From DATAGF01 sp963835685 (GTDB lineage Bacteria; Actinomycetota; Thermoleophilia; Miltoncostaeales; Miltoncostaeaceae), in contig CAWIGI010000009.1 in the NCBI GenBank assembly GCA_963835685.1, positions 1 through 64,000 on the forward strand: a stretch of DNA of 64,000 nt, in the 5' to 3' direction. The notes under the pieces are model-generated. The model was given only the letters and a program-made list of their open reading frames with translations. It was not told the origin of the DNA and made no database searches. A program made the position numbers and the translations under genes. Every line of letters begins with the position of its first letter. Position 1 is the first letter of the stretch. This document shows, one piece after another, positions 54,521-63,880 of this stretch.

Positions 54521-55105
54521 TTGAGCCCGTTGATCCCAATGGTCGTGGAGCAGACGTCGCGCGGCGAGCGGTCGTTCGACATCTACTCGCGCCTGCTCAA
54601 CGAGCGGATCGTCTTCCTCGGCACGCCGATCGACGACCAGATCGCGAACCTGATCGTGGCCCAGCTGCTGCACCTGGAGAGCGAGGACCCCGACAAGGAC
54701 ATCTCGGTCTACATCAACTCGCCCGGCGGCAGCGTGTACGCGGGCCTGGCGGTCTACGACACCATGCAGTTCATCAAGCCGGACGTGCAGACGATCTGCG
54801 TGGGCATCGCGATGAGCATGGGCGCCCTGCTGCTGTCGGGCGGGGCCCCCGGCAAGCGGATGGCGCTGCCGAACGCGAAGATCCTCATCCACCAGGTCTC
54901 CAGCGGGTTCAGCGGCCAGGCGACCGACATCGAGATCCACGCGCGCGAGATCATCGACCTGCGCAAGCGCCTCGACCAGATCATCGCCAAGCACACCGGC
55001 CAGGAGCTGGAGAAGGTGGAGAAGGACACCGAGCGGGACTTCTTCATGAGCAGCGCGGAAGCGGTGGAGTACGGCATCGTTGACCGGGTGATCGAGAGCC
55101 ACTAG
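54521..55105 (+). CDS. clpP: ATP-dependent Clp protease proteolytic subunit ClpP
   Basis: 194 residues. VEQTSRGERSFDIYSRLLNE is the standard N-terminus. Catalytic Ser is in GIAMSMGALLLSGG, His in KILIHQVSSG, and Asp in EKDTERDFFMSSAEAVEYG. SPGGSVYAGLAVYDTMQF forms the oxyanion strand. The TTG at 54521 (SPLIPMVVEQT) has GAGAGGA upstream and matches the family N-terminus better than the ATG at 54539. It forms the proteolytic double ring that works with the ClpX encoded next. Confidence 0.96.
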   Translation: MSPLIPMVVEQTSRGERSFDIYSRLLNERIVFLGTPIDDQIANLIVAQLLHLESEDPDKDISVYINSPGGSVYAGLAVYDTMQFIKPDVQTICVGIAMSMGALLLSGGAPGKRMALPNAKILIHQVSSGFSGQATDIEIHAREIIDLRKRLDQIIAKHTGQELEKVEKDTERDFFMSSAEAVEYGIVDRVIESH

Positions 55106-55130
55106 CTCCAGGACCAAGGGAGCCCTCTCC

Positions 55131-56402
55131 ATGGCGAAGACGCACGAGTCCAACGAGCAGCTCCTCTGCAGCTTCTGCGGCAAGTCGCAGCGGCAGGTCA
55201 AGAAGCTGATCGCCGGTCCCGGCGTCTACATCTGCGACGAGTGCATCGATCTCTGCAACGAGATCATCGACGAGGAGCTCACCGCCCCCGTCAGCTTCGA
55301 CCCCGACTCGCTGCCGCGCCCGCGCGAGATCTACGACGTCCTCAACGACTACGTGGTCGGCCAGGAGGAGGCCAAGCGCACCCTGGCCGTCGCCGTCTAC
55401 AACCACTACAAGCGCGTGAACATGATGTCGTCGGCCGAGGGCGACATCGAGCTGCAGAAGAGCAACATCCTGCTGCTCGGGCCCACCGGCTGCGGCAAGA
55501 CGCTGCTCGCCCAGACGCTCGCGCGCATCCTCAACGTCCCGTTCGCGATCGCCGACGCCACCGCCCTCACCGAGGCCGGCTACGTGGGCGAGGACGTCGA
55601 GAACATCCTCCTCAAGCTGATCCAGGCGGCCGACTTCGACGTGAAGAAGGCCGAGACCGGGATCATCTACATCGACGAGGTTAACAAGATCGCGCGCAAG
55701 GCCGACAACCCGTCGATCACGCGCGACGTCTCGGGCGAGGGCGTGCAGCAGGCGCTGCTGAAGATCCTCGAGGGCACCGTGGCCTCGGTGCCGCCGCAGG
55801 GGGGGCGCAAGCACCCCCACCAGGAGTTCCTCACGATCGACACCACCAACGTGCTGTTCATCTGCGGCGGCGCCTTCGCGACCCTCGAGAAGATCATCGA
55901 GCGGCGCATCGGCCACAAGGGCGTCGGCTTCGCCGCCGAGGTCCGCAGCCGCCGCGAGCAGGACCCCCACGACGTCTTCAGCGAGGTGCTCCCCGAGGAC
56001 CTCATGAACTACGGGCTGATCCCCGAGTTCATCGGGCGCCTGCCGGTCATCTCCGCGGTGCACCAGCTCACGCGCGACGACCTCGTGAAGATCCTGATCG
56101 AGCCCAAGAACGCGCTCGTGCGCCAGTACCGCCGCTTCTTCAGCTTCGACGACGTGGACCTCGTGTTCGCCGACGACTCGCTCGGCGCGATCGCCGACAG
56201 GGCCCTCGAGCGCGAGACCGGCGCCCGCGGCCTGCGCTCGATCATGGAGACGGCGCTGCTGGACGTGATGTTCGAGCTGCCCTCGCGCGACGACGTGCTC
56301 AAGTGCGTCGTCACCCGCGAGACGATCGAGAAGTCGCTCCCGCCGACGCTCGTCACGGAGGCCCCCGGCCGGGTCGCCGAGGCCGGTGGCGGCTCCGCGT
56401 AG
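55131..56402 (+). CDS. clpX: ATP-dependent Clp protease ATP-binding subunit ClpX
   Basis: 423 residues. The N-terminal C4 zinc domain has CSFCGKSQRQVKKLIAGPGV and YICDECIDLCNE (two CxxC pairs). The AAA+ module has Walker A LLLGPTGCGKTLLAQTLARI, Walker B IIYIDEVNKI, pore loop GYVGED, sensor regions FICGGAFATLE and GLIPEFIGRLPV, and the IGF-like loop IGHKGVGFA that docks ClpP. The C-terminal sensor-2 is ETGARGLRSIMETALLDVMF. It unfolds substrates and feeds them to ClpP. Intact; it follows clpP by 25 bp. Confidence 0.97.
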   Translation: MAKTHESNEQLLCSFCGKSQRQVKKLIAGPGVYICDECIDLCNEIIDEELTAPVSFDPDSLPRPREIYDVLNDYVVGQEEAKRTLAVAVYNHYKRVNMMSSAEGDIELQKSNILLLGPTGCGKTLLAQTLARILNVPFAIADATALTEAGYVGEDVENILLKLIQAADFDVKKAETGIIYIDEVNKIARKADNPSITRDVSGEGVQQALLKILEGTVASVPPQGGRKHPHQEFLTIDTTNVLFICGGAFATLEKIIERRIGHKGVGFAAEVRSRREQDPHDVFSEVLPEDLMNYGLIPEFIGRLPVISAVHQLTRDDLVKILIEPKNALVRQYRRFFSFDDVDLVFADDSLGAIADRALERETGARGLRSIMETALLDVMFELPSRDDVLKCVVTRETIEKSLPPTLVTEAPGRVAEAGGGSA

Positions 56403-56412
56403 CGCAGCTCCG

Positions 56413-58949
56413 GTGAGCAGCCCGCGCGGGGCCGAGCGGTTCGACCCCGCGACGGTCGAGCCGCGGTGGATCGAGGCGTGGCTGGACGCGGGGGTCGGCC
56501 ACGCCGACCCGGGCAGCGACCTGCCGCCCTTCACGATCGCGATTCCGCCGCCCAACGTGACCGGCGCCCTGCACATGGGGCACGCCCTCAACAACACGGT
56601 CCAGGACGTCCTGGTCCGGTCCCACCGCATGGCCGGATACGAGACGCTGTGGATCTGCGGCACCGACCACGCCGGGATCGCGACCCAGGCGGTGGTGGAG
56701 AAGGCGCTCGCCGCGGAGGGCCTCTCCCGCGAGGAGCTCGGCCGCGAGGAGTTCGTGCGCCGCGTGTGGGAGTGGAAGGAGCAGTACGGGGGCCAGATCA
56801 TCGGCCAGCTCAAGCGCCTGGGCTGCACGCTCGACTACGAGCGCGAGCGGTTCACGATGGACGAGGGCTACGTCCAGGCCGTGCTGCGCGTCTTCGTCAA
56901 CCTCTACGAGAAGGGCTACGTCTACCGCGACCGCTACCTGGTCAACTGGGACCCGGGCCTGGGGTCGGCGATCTCCGACCTCGAGGTCGAGGACCGCGAG
57001 GTCACCGACACCCTGCTGAGCATCGCCTACCCGCTGTCGGACGGGTCGGGCGAGGTCGTCGTCGCCACCGTGCGCCCCGAGACCATGCTCGGCGACACGG
57101 CGGTCGCGGTGAGCCCGGGCGACGCGCGCTACCGCCACCTGATCGGACGGACCGCCGTGCTCCCCCTCGTCGGCCGCGAGCTCCCGATCGTCGCCGACGA
57201 GCACGTCGATCCCGAGTTCGGCACCGGCGCGATCAAGGTCACGCCCGCCCACGACCCCAACGACTTCGAGATCGCGCGCCGTCACGACCTGCCGGCCGTC
57301 GGCGTGATCGGCGAGGACGGCCGCATGACCGCGGACGCGGGCGTGCGCTTCGCCGGGATGGCGCCCGCCGAGGCCGCCGAGCGGGTGCTCGACGACCTGC
57401 GCGCGCAGGGCTTCGTGCGCGGCGAGGAGCCCTACGTCCACACGGTGCCGTTCTCCCACCGGTCCGGCGCCAGGGTCGAGCCCCTCGTCTCGCTGCAGTG
57501 GTTCTGCGACATGACCCGGCTCGCCGCGCCGGCGATCGCGGCCGTCGAGGAGGGGCGGGTGCGCTTCACGCCGGCCAAGTGGGGCGACGTCTACCTCGAC
57601 TGGATGCGCGAGATCCGGCCGTGGTGCATCAGCCGCCAGCTCTGGTGGGGTCACCAGATCCCGGTGTGGTACCGGGGCGACGAGGTCCACGTCGGGCGCG
57701 AGCCCCCGGGGGGGAGGGGTGGGAGCGCGACCCCGACGTCCTCGACACCTGGTTCAGCTCGGCGCTGTGGCCCTTCGCCACCCTGGGCTGGCCGGAGCGC
57801 ACGCCCGAGCTCGAGCGCTTCTATCCCACCCAGGTGCTCTCGACCGCGAGGGACATCATCTTCCTCTGGGTCGCGCGCATGGTGATGATGGGCTGCGAGT
57901 TCATGGGCGAGGAGCCCTTCGCGGACGTCAACATCCACTCGGTGGTGCAGGCGCCCGACGGGCGGCGGATGAGCAAGTCGCTCGGCACGGGGATCGACCC
58001 CATCGAGGAGATCGAGCGCCACGGCGCCGACGCCCTCCGCTTCGGGCTCCTCATGATGGCCAGCACGCAGGACGTGCGCTTCAGCCAGGAGCGGATCGAC
58101 CAGGGGCGCCAGCTCGTCACGAAGCTCTGGAACGCCGCGCGCCTGGTGGTCGACCGCGGCGGGCGCGCGGGCGCGGGCGTCCTGCACCCGGAGACGCTGG
58201 CCGACCGCTGGATCGCGTCGCGCATCGCCGCCGGCGTCGAGCAGGCGGCCGCGCACCTGGCCCGCTACGAGCTGTCCCAGCTCGCCGACCTCGTGTACCA
58301 CCTCGTCTTCGACGACTTCTGCGACTGGTACCTCGAGCTCCTGAAGGCCGGCGAGGGGACGCCGGAGATGGCCGGCCTCGCGCTCGAGCAGCTCCTCGCG
58401 CTCGCCCACCCGCTGATGCCGTTCGTCACCGAGGAGGGGTGGTCCCGGCTGCCGGGGTCGCGGGGGCTGATGGCCGCCCACCCGCCCGCGGCCGCGCCGG
58501 GGCCGCGGGACGAGGCGGCCGAGGCGGAGATGGCGGCCGTGAAGGAGACGGTCACGGCGCTGCGCGGCTACCGCTCCGGGCGCGGCCTGCCGCCCCGGGC
58601 GCCGCTGCTCGTGCACCCGGCGCCCCACCCGGCCGTCGCGGCGCTCGACGCCGTCCAAGCGGCGCCCGAGCAGGAGCGCGACGGCCTCGTCCCAATGCTC
58701 CTGGCCGATGGCCGGGCGGTCGCCGTGGGGCCGGCGCGCGAGGCGCTCGACCCCGAGGTCGAGCGGCGCCGGCTGGCCGACGCGCTGGCCGTCGCCGAGG
58801 GGGAGCTCTCCCGAGCCGAGGCGAAGCTGGCGAACGCGGCCTTCGTCGAGCGCGCGCCGGCCCACCTGGTGGAGGCCGAGCGGGCCAAGGTCGAGCGTTA
58901 CGGCGCCGAGCGCGACGCGCTCAGCGCGCGGATCGCGGCCCTGGGCTGA
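56413..58949 (+). CDS. valS: Valyl-tRNA synthetase (one frameshift in a G run)
   Basis: About 845 residues after repair. Class Ia signatures: FTIAIPPPNVTGALHMGHAL (HIGH as HMGH), WICGTDHAGIATQAVVEKAL, the editing domain with TVRPETMLGDTAVAV and GTGAIKVTPAHDPNDFEI, VSLQWFCDM, and KMSKS as GRRMSKSLGTGIDPIEEI. A C-terminal coiled coil ends VERYGAERDALSARIAALG. At about 57715 a run of seven G needs eight; the frame then continues DPDVLDTWFSSALWPFATLG. The total length 3n+2 fits one missing base. Because valS is essential, a sequencing error is by far the best explanation. folC starts 4 bp later. Confidence 0.95.
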
Positions 58950-58953
58950 GCGC

Positions 58954-60298
58954 ATGAGTCCAGGGGAGGCCCGCGAGTGGATCGCCGGGCTCCAGATCCT
59001 CGGGATGCGCCTGGGCCTCGAGCGCATCCGCGCGCTGCTCGGCGCGCTCGGCGACCCGCAGCGCTCCGCCCCGGCGCTGCACGTGGTCGGCACCAACGGC
59101 AAGTCCTCGACCGCGAGCCTCGCGGCGGCGGCGCTGGCGAGCCAGGGCCTGCGCCCGGGGGCCTACCTGTCGCCGCACATCGACGACTGGACCGAGCGGG
59201 TCCAGCTCGGCGGGGCGCCGCTCGGGGACGACGCGTTCGCGGAGGCGGCGACGGCCGTGCGCGGGGCGGCGGAGGGCCCGGCCCTCTCGCCGGGCGATCC
59301 GGTCACGCAGTTCGAGGCGCTCACCGCCATCGCGTTCTGGGCCTTCCGTCGCGCCGCGGTGGGGGCGATGGCGATCGAGGCCGGCCTGGGCGGCCGCTGG
59401 GACGCGACCAACGTCCTGCAGCCGGGGTCGGCCGTGATCCTGACCAACGTCGCCCTCGAGCACACCGAGTTCCTCGGCGACACCGAGGCGGCGATCGCCG
59501 AGGAGAAGCTGGCGGTCTGTCGCCGACGGCTCCGATCGGCTCGTCGTGGGTCCGCTCGGCCGGCGGGCCCGCCGGGCGGTGGACGCCGAGCTCGCGCGCC
59601 GGGGCATCTCCGCCGTGCGCTACGGCGAGGGCCTGCTCGCCGGCGGCGACGGCCCCCTCGTCGCGGTCGAGACCCCACGGGCCCGGTACGAGCGCCTGCC
59701 GCTCCGTCTCCGAGGTGCGTTCCAGCGCCACAACCTCGCGGTGGCCCTGGCGGGGGCGGAGCTGGTGGTCGGCGGGGCGCTGGAGGTCGAGCCCCTGCGG
59801 CGGGCGATCGCCGGCGTGCGGATGCCCGGGCGGCTCGAGGTGGTGCCCGGCGCCCCGGTCGTCGTGCTCGACGGCGCCCACAACCCCGCGGGCGTCGAGA
59901 CCCTGGTCGCGGAGCTCGCGGGCCTCGGTGCGGGCGCGGGTCCGGTGGTGGCCGTCGTCTCGGTCCTCGACTACAAGGACGCTGCGGGCATGGTCGCCGC
60001 ACTCGCCCCGGCGGCCGACCTCCTCGTGGCGACGCGCTCGTCCCATCCGCAGGCCGCGGCGCCCGCGCGCCTCGTGGCGCTGGCCCGGGAGGAGGGGATC
60101 GCGGCGCTCGCGGTCGAGGCGCCGGCGGCCGCGCTCGCCCACGCGCGCGCTGCGGCGGGTTCCGGGGGGACCGTGGTGGTGGCAGGATCCCTGTATTTGC
60201 TGGCGGATCTTCGTCCGCATGCCCTCTCGGCCGGGGAGGAACCCCCTGCTAGACTCGCGCCCGCCCGGAAGGGCGAAGGCCCACCCGAGCGAATATAG
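58954..60298 (+). CDS. folC: Folylpolyglutamate/dihydrofolate synthase FolC (one frameshift)
   Basis: About 447 residues after repair. Mur-ligase-like: ALHVVGTNGKSSTASLAAAA (P-loop GTNGKSS), AYLSPHIDDWTERVQL, IEAGLGGRWDATNVL, ILTNVALEHTEFLGDTEAAI (His-Mg site), and the C-terminal LDGAHNPAGVETLVAELAGL (DGAHNP). One extra T near 59518 (GGTCTGTCGCC) shifts the frame; repaired, it reads VADGSDRLVVGPLGRRARRA. The length 3n+1 agrees with one insertion. It adds glutamate to folates. The gene follows valS by 4 bp. Confidence 0.94.
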
Positions 60299-60339
60299 GT
60301 GCGCATGACGTCGGCCCCCGTGAAACGGCTCCCGCTCTG

Positions 60340-61053
60340 ATGCCTGCGATCGGCCCGGCGGGCCTCGTCGGGTTCCTGCAGGCGAACCCCCAGGCGACCT
60401 CCGACTCGGACGACCCGTTCGAGTCGATCTCCAACTTCTTCGACTCGGGGCTGTGGAGCGCGATCAGCCTCATGCTGCAGGTCTTCGTGGTCCTGCTGTG
60501 GCTGGCGCTCGCGTACTGGACCTACCAGGACGCCCGGCGGCGCTTCGAGACCCCCGCGGCCATCGCCGGCTGCGTCGCGCTGTCGGTGCTGCTGCCGTTC
60601 CTGGGCTCGATCATCTACCTCATCGTCCGTCCCCCGGAGTACCTCGACGAGGCCCGCGAGCGCGAGCTCGAGCTGCTCGCCCTGGAGCGCCGGCTCGGCG
60701 AGCTGGGCGACGCGGAGGGCCAGGAGATCGTCGCGCGGATGCTCGCCCGCGAGGGCCTGCCCAGCGGAGGCGACCCTGCCGCCGTCGAGCGCGCCATGCA
60801 CCAGGCTGGGCTCGCGTCGCAGGACGAGGTCCGCGACCTCGACCTGAGGCTGACCGAGCTGGAGTTCCGCATGCGGCTCGTGGACGGCGCCTCCGAGGCG
60901 CCCCCGCTCGAGGACGGCGCCTCCGCGCACGGCCTGGAGAGCGAGGAGCGCGAGCTGCCCGAGGCGACGGGCGGCCGCGCGGGCCGGGGCGGGGACGCCG
61001 GCCGGTCGGCGCGCTGGCGCCGGATCCGCCGCGAGCCAGAGGCGTATGACTGA
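60340..61053 (+). CDS. Membrane protein with N-terminal PLDc_N-like helix pair
   Basis: 237 residues. A short leader with FESISNFFDSGLWSAISLML is followed by two membrane helices (about 40-62, LMLQVFVVLLWLALAYWTYQ; and 75-96, GCVALSVLLPFLGSIIYLIV), ending in RPPEYLDEARERELE. This is the phospholipase-D-nuclease N-terminal/short transmembrane motif common in actinobacteria next to zinc-ribbon proteins. The cytosolic tail is acidic and helical and ends in Arg-rich residues. No zinc ribbon Cys are present. The function is unknown. It overlaps ndk by 8 bp; the folC-membrane protein-ndk-maf order is typical for the lineage. Confidence 0.7.
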   Translation: MPAIGPAGLVGFLQANPQATSDSDDPFESISNFFDSGLWSAISLMLQVFVVLLWLALAYWTYQDARRRFETPAAIAGCVALSVLLPFLGSIIYLIVRPPEYLDEARERELELLALERRLGELGDAEGQEIVARMLAREGLPSGGDPAAVERAMHQAGLASQDEVRDLDLRLTELEFRMRLVDGASEAPPLEDGASAHGLESEERELPEATGGRAGRGGDAGRSARWRRIRREPEAYD

Positions 61054-61453
61054 GCGGTCCTTCGTGATGGTCAAGCCGGACGGCGTGGCCGCCGGCCTCA
61101 CGGGGGAGATCATCACGCGGATCGAGCGGCGCGGCCTCGAGATCGTCGCGCTGCGCAAGGCGGTCATGGCGGCCCGCGTCGCGGAGGAGCACTACGACGA
61201 GCACCGCGAGCGCCCCTTCTTCGGCGAGCTCGTCGAGTTCGTCACCTCCGGCCCGGTGGTGATGATGGCCGTGGAGGGGGAGGAGGCGATCGGCTCCCTG
61301 CGGACGATGATGGGGCCGACCGATCCCCAGGACGCCGCGCCGGGGACGATCCGGGGCGACTTCGCCCTCGACGTGGGCCAGAACGTCATCCACGGCTCCG
61401 ACGGCGCCGAGTCGGCCGCGCGCGAGCTGGCGCTGCACTTCCCCGACCTCTGA
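61046..61453 (+). CDS. ndk: Nucleoside diphosphate kinase
   Basis: 135 residues, the usual length. RSFVMVKPDGVAAGLTGEII is the N-terminal signature, HYDEHRERPFFGELVEFVTS follows, and the active-site His is in GQNVIHGSDGAESAARELAL (NxxHGSD). It transfers gamma-phosphate between NTPs and NDPs through phospho-His. Start ATG 61046 overlaps the upstream stop. Confidence 0.97.
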   Translation: MTERSFVMVKPDGVAAGLTGEIITRIERRGLEIVALRKAVMAARVAEEHYDEHRERPFFGELVEFVTSGPVVMMAVEGEEAIGSLRTMMGPTDPQDAAPGTIRGDFALDVGQNVIHGSDGAESAARELALHFPDL

Positions 61454-61466
61454 GCCGAAGCGCACC

Positions 61467-62012
61467 GTGATCCTGCTGGCCTCGCGCTCGCCGCAGCGGC
61501 GGGCGCTGCTCGCGACCCTCGGGGTGGAGTTCCGCGTCGTCGCCCCGCGCGCCGAGGAGGGCGACGACCCCCTCGCCAACGCCCGCGCGAAGGCGCGCGA
61601 GGTGGCCGCGCGCGCCGGGGTGCCCGAGGGGGGCGCGGTCCTCGGGGCCGACACCGAGGTGCTGCTGGACGGGCGGACGCTCGGCAAGCCCGCCGACTCC
61701 GCCGCCGCCCGCAGCGCGCTGCGGGAGCTCGCCGGCCGCACGCACGTCGTCCGCTCGGCGATTTGCGTGATCATGCAACGGGGTGAGCGGGAGGCGGTGG
61801 ACGACGCCCGCGTGACCTTCCGGCCCCTTTCGGACGAGGCGGTCGATCGCTACGTCGCCACCGGCGAATGGCGGGACCGCGCCGGCGGCTACGCGATCCA
61901 GGGGGCCGGCGCCGCGCTGGCCGAGCGCGTGGAGGGCCACGAGTCGACGGTGATCGGCCTGCCCGTCGAGCGCCTGGCGGCGCTCCTCGAGGAGCTCGGG
62001 CTGCTCAGGTAG
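61467..62012 (+). CDS. maf: Maf-family nucleotide pyrophosphatase
   Basis: 181 residues. ILLASRSPQRRALLATLGVE (ASxSPxR phosphate loop), EEGDDPLANARAKAREVAAR, GADTEVLLDGRTLGKPADSA (GADT and GKP) and GYAIQGAGAALAERVEGHES (YxIQG, and EGxxxxVxGLP in STVIGLPVE) are canonical Maf motifs. It removes non-canonical or modified nucleotides, or acts on dTTP/UTP depending on subfamily; it is also linked to septum control in Bacillus. The GTG is 13 bp after ndk. Confidence 0.93.
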   Translation: MILLASRSPQRRALLATLGVEFRVVAPRAEEGDDPLANARAKAREVAARAGVPEGGAVLGADTEVLLDGRTLGKPADSAAARSALRELAGRTHVVRSAICVIMQRGEREAVDDARVTFRPLSDEAVDRYVATGEWRDRAGGYAIQGAGAALAERVEGHESTVIGLPVERLAALLEELGLLR

Positions 62013-62036
62013 CCCGGGCCCGCCGACCGGGCGCGG

Positions 62037-62708
62037 TCAGGCGGCGTCGTCGTACTCGTCGTGCAGGCGCCACCACTCGTACCGCGGGCCCTGCGGGGTG
62101 CCCTCGGGCGAGTCCTCCCAGTCCTCCTGGCGCCCGAACGGGGTCAGGTCGAGGAAGGTCCAGACGCTGCCCAGCGCCTCGACCCCGCGCCCGTTGGTGC
62201 GGTAGGTGAGGAACACCTCGTCGCCGTCGTGCAGGAAGACGAAGAGGCCGAAGTACTCGTCAACGCCGTAGTCGGCGGAGAAGTCGTCGGTGGTGGAGTA
62301 CCAGGGGATCTCCCAGCCCATCCGCGCCCGGTAGCGCTCGATGTCGGCCACGGGCGCGCCCGAGACCAGCACCAGCGAGGTGTCGCGGGCGTGGAAGTGG
62401 GCGAGGTGGCCGATCTGGTCGGCGAACATCGAGCAGCCGCCGCAGCCGGCCTCGGGGAAGCGGCTCATCCCCGGGTCGAAGAAGAAGCGGTACAGGATGA
62501 GCTGGCGGCGTCCCGCGAACAGGTCGAGCAGGCTCGCCGGGCCGTCGGGGCCCTCGAAGGCGTAGTCCTTCTCGATCCTCACCATCGGCAGCCGGCGGCG
62601 CTCGGCGGCCAGCGCGTCGCGCGCCCTGGTGGCCGCCTTCTCCTTGACCAGCAGCTCCTGCCGGGCCGCCTCCCACCCCTCCATCGAGACGATCTCGCGA
62701 GCCGTCAC
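62037..62708 (-). CDS. DUF899-family thioredoxin-like protein
   Basis: 223 residues. VRIEKDYAFEGPDGPASLLD followed by LFAGRRQLILYRFFFDPGM and GCGGCSMFADQIGHLAHFHA is the DUF899/AhpC-like pattern in which a CxxC-type segment (GCGGCSMF) sits at the thioredoxin-fold position. RYRARMGWEIPWYSTTDDFS and VFLHDGDEVFLTYRTNGRGV complete the conserved block. It is an oxidoreductase-like protein of unproven role. No operon partner: convergent with maf, and 60 bp from the cystathionine enzyme gene, which ends just upstream of its start. Confidence 0.85.
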   Translation of the reverse strand: MTAREIVSMEGWEAARQELLVKEKAATRARDALAAERRRLPMVRIEKDYAFEGPDGPASLLDLFAGRRQLILYRFFFDPGMSRFPEAGCGGCSMFADQIGHLAHFHARDTSLVLVSGAPVADIERYRARMGWEIPWYSTTDDFSADYGVDEYFGLFVFLHDGDEVFLTYRTNGRGVEALGSVWTFLDLTPFGRQEDWEDSPEGTPQGPRYEWWRLHDEYDDAA

Positions 62709-62767
62709 ATCGCCCTCCTCGTCCGGTGCCTGCCGATGAGACCGCCGGCGGTGGGCGGACTCATCGG

Positions 62768-63880
62768 TTAGGCCCGGGCGATCGCCCCGGCGAGGTCTGC
62801 GACGAGGTCGTCGGCATCCTCGATTCCGGCGCTGACGCGGACGAGGCCGGGCGGGACGTCGTCGCCGCCCCAGCGGGCGCGGCGCTCGGCCGAGGAGTGC
62901 ACGCCACCGAAGCTGGTGGCCTGGACGATCACCTCCAGGGCGGCGAGGAACCGCTCGGCGGCTGCCTCGTCGCCGAGGTCCAGGGTCAGGACGCTACCGA
63001 CGCGACGCATCTGGCGGGCCGCCAGGGCGTGCGCGGGGTCGCCGGGGAGCCCCGGATGGCGCACGGCGCCAACCCCGAGGAGGCCGCGCGCGGCCTCGGC
63101 CATCGCCAGGGCGTTCGCGCACTGGCGCTCGAGGCGCACGTCGAGCGTGGCGAGGGAGCGGTGGGCGAGCCAGACCTCGTACGGCCCGGCGATCGCGCCC
63201 GCGTGCAGGCGCCAGTCGCGGATGCGCGCCACCAGGCCCGGGTCGCGGGCGGCGACGTGGCCGAGGACCAGGTCGGAGTGGCCGGTGAGCCCCTTCGAGT
63301 CCGAGGTGACCGACAGGTCGGCGCCGAGCTCGAGCGGCCGCTGGCCCAGCGGGGTCGCGAGGGTGTTGTCGACGGCGACCAGGCCGCCCCCCCGATGGGC
63401 GATCTCGGCCAACGCGGCGATGTCGCAGACGTCGAGACCCGGGTTGCTGGGGCTCTCGAGCCACAGCAGCGCGGCCCCCTCGGCGGCGGCCGCCGCGAGC
63501 GCCGGGCCGGCCGTCGGCGCCCGTGCCACCCGCACCCCGGCCGGCTCGAGGTGGCGGTCGACGAAGCGGCGGACCGTGTAGTAGCCGTCCGAGGCGATCG
63601 CGAGCGTGTCGCCGGGGCGCAGCAGCGACTGGAGCACGGCGGTGGCCGCGGCCATCCCCGAGCCGAAGACCACGGCCTCGCCGCCCTCCAGCTCGCCGAG
63701 CGCCGACTCGAAGGCCTCCCAGGTGGGGTTCTCGGACCGGCCGTAGCCGTACCGGGCCGCCGCCGGGTCGCCGGGGAGGTGATACGGGCCGGCGAACACC
63801 GGCCCGGGGAGGAGCGGCTCCCCGGCGGCCGGCCCCGGCAGGCCGGCGCGGACGACCCGCGTCCCGTCTCCCCGGGTCAC
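62768..63880 (-). CDS. Cys/Met metabolism PLP enzyme (cystathionine gamma-synthase/lyase family)
   Basis: 370 residues. YGYGRSENPTWEAFESALGE (the Tyr-Arg motif contacting PLP phosphate), EAVVFGSGMAAATAVLQSLL, WLESPSNPGLDVCDIAALAE, VAVDNTLATPLGQRPLELGA (VDNT), and the Schiff-base lysine in SVTSDSKGLTGHSDLVLGHV. The C-terminal domain has ATSFGGVHSSAERRARW and a final PPGLVRVSAGIEDADDLVAD. It is of transsulfuration type; whether gamma-synthase, gamma-lyase or methionine gamma-lyase cannot be told. The GTG overlaps the stop of the upstream transporter gene (GTGA), suggesting coupled expression. Confidence 0.92.
   Translation of the reverse strand: MTRGDGTRVVRAGLPGPAAGEPLLPGPVFAGPYHLPGDPAAARYGYGRSENPTWEAFESALGELEGGEAVVFGSGMAAATAVLQSLLRPGDTLAIASDGYYTVRRFVDRHLEPAGVRVARAPTAGPALAAAAAEGAALLWLESPSNPGLDVCDIAALAEIAHRGGGLVAVDNTLATPLGQRPLELGADLSVTSDSKGLTGHSDLVLGHVAARDPGLVARIRDWRLHAGAIAGPYEVWLAHRSLATLDVRLERQCANALAMAEAARGLLGVGAVRHPGLPGDPAHALAARQMRRVGSVLTLDLGDEAAAERFLAALEVIVQATSFGGVHSSAERRARWGGDDVPPGLVRVSAGIEDADDLVADLAGAIARA

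Noticed and set aside
56413..60298. valS and folC as pseudogenes
   Set aside because: Each has one indel, resumes exactly in another frame, and is normally essential; an error in sequence is far likelier.
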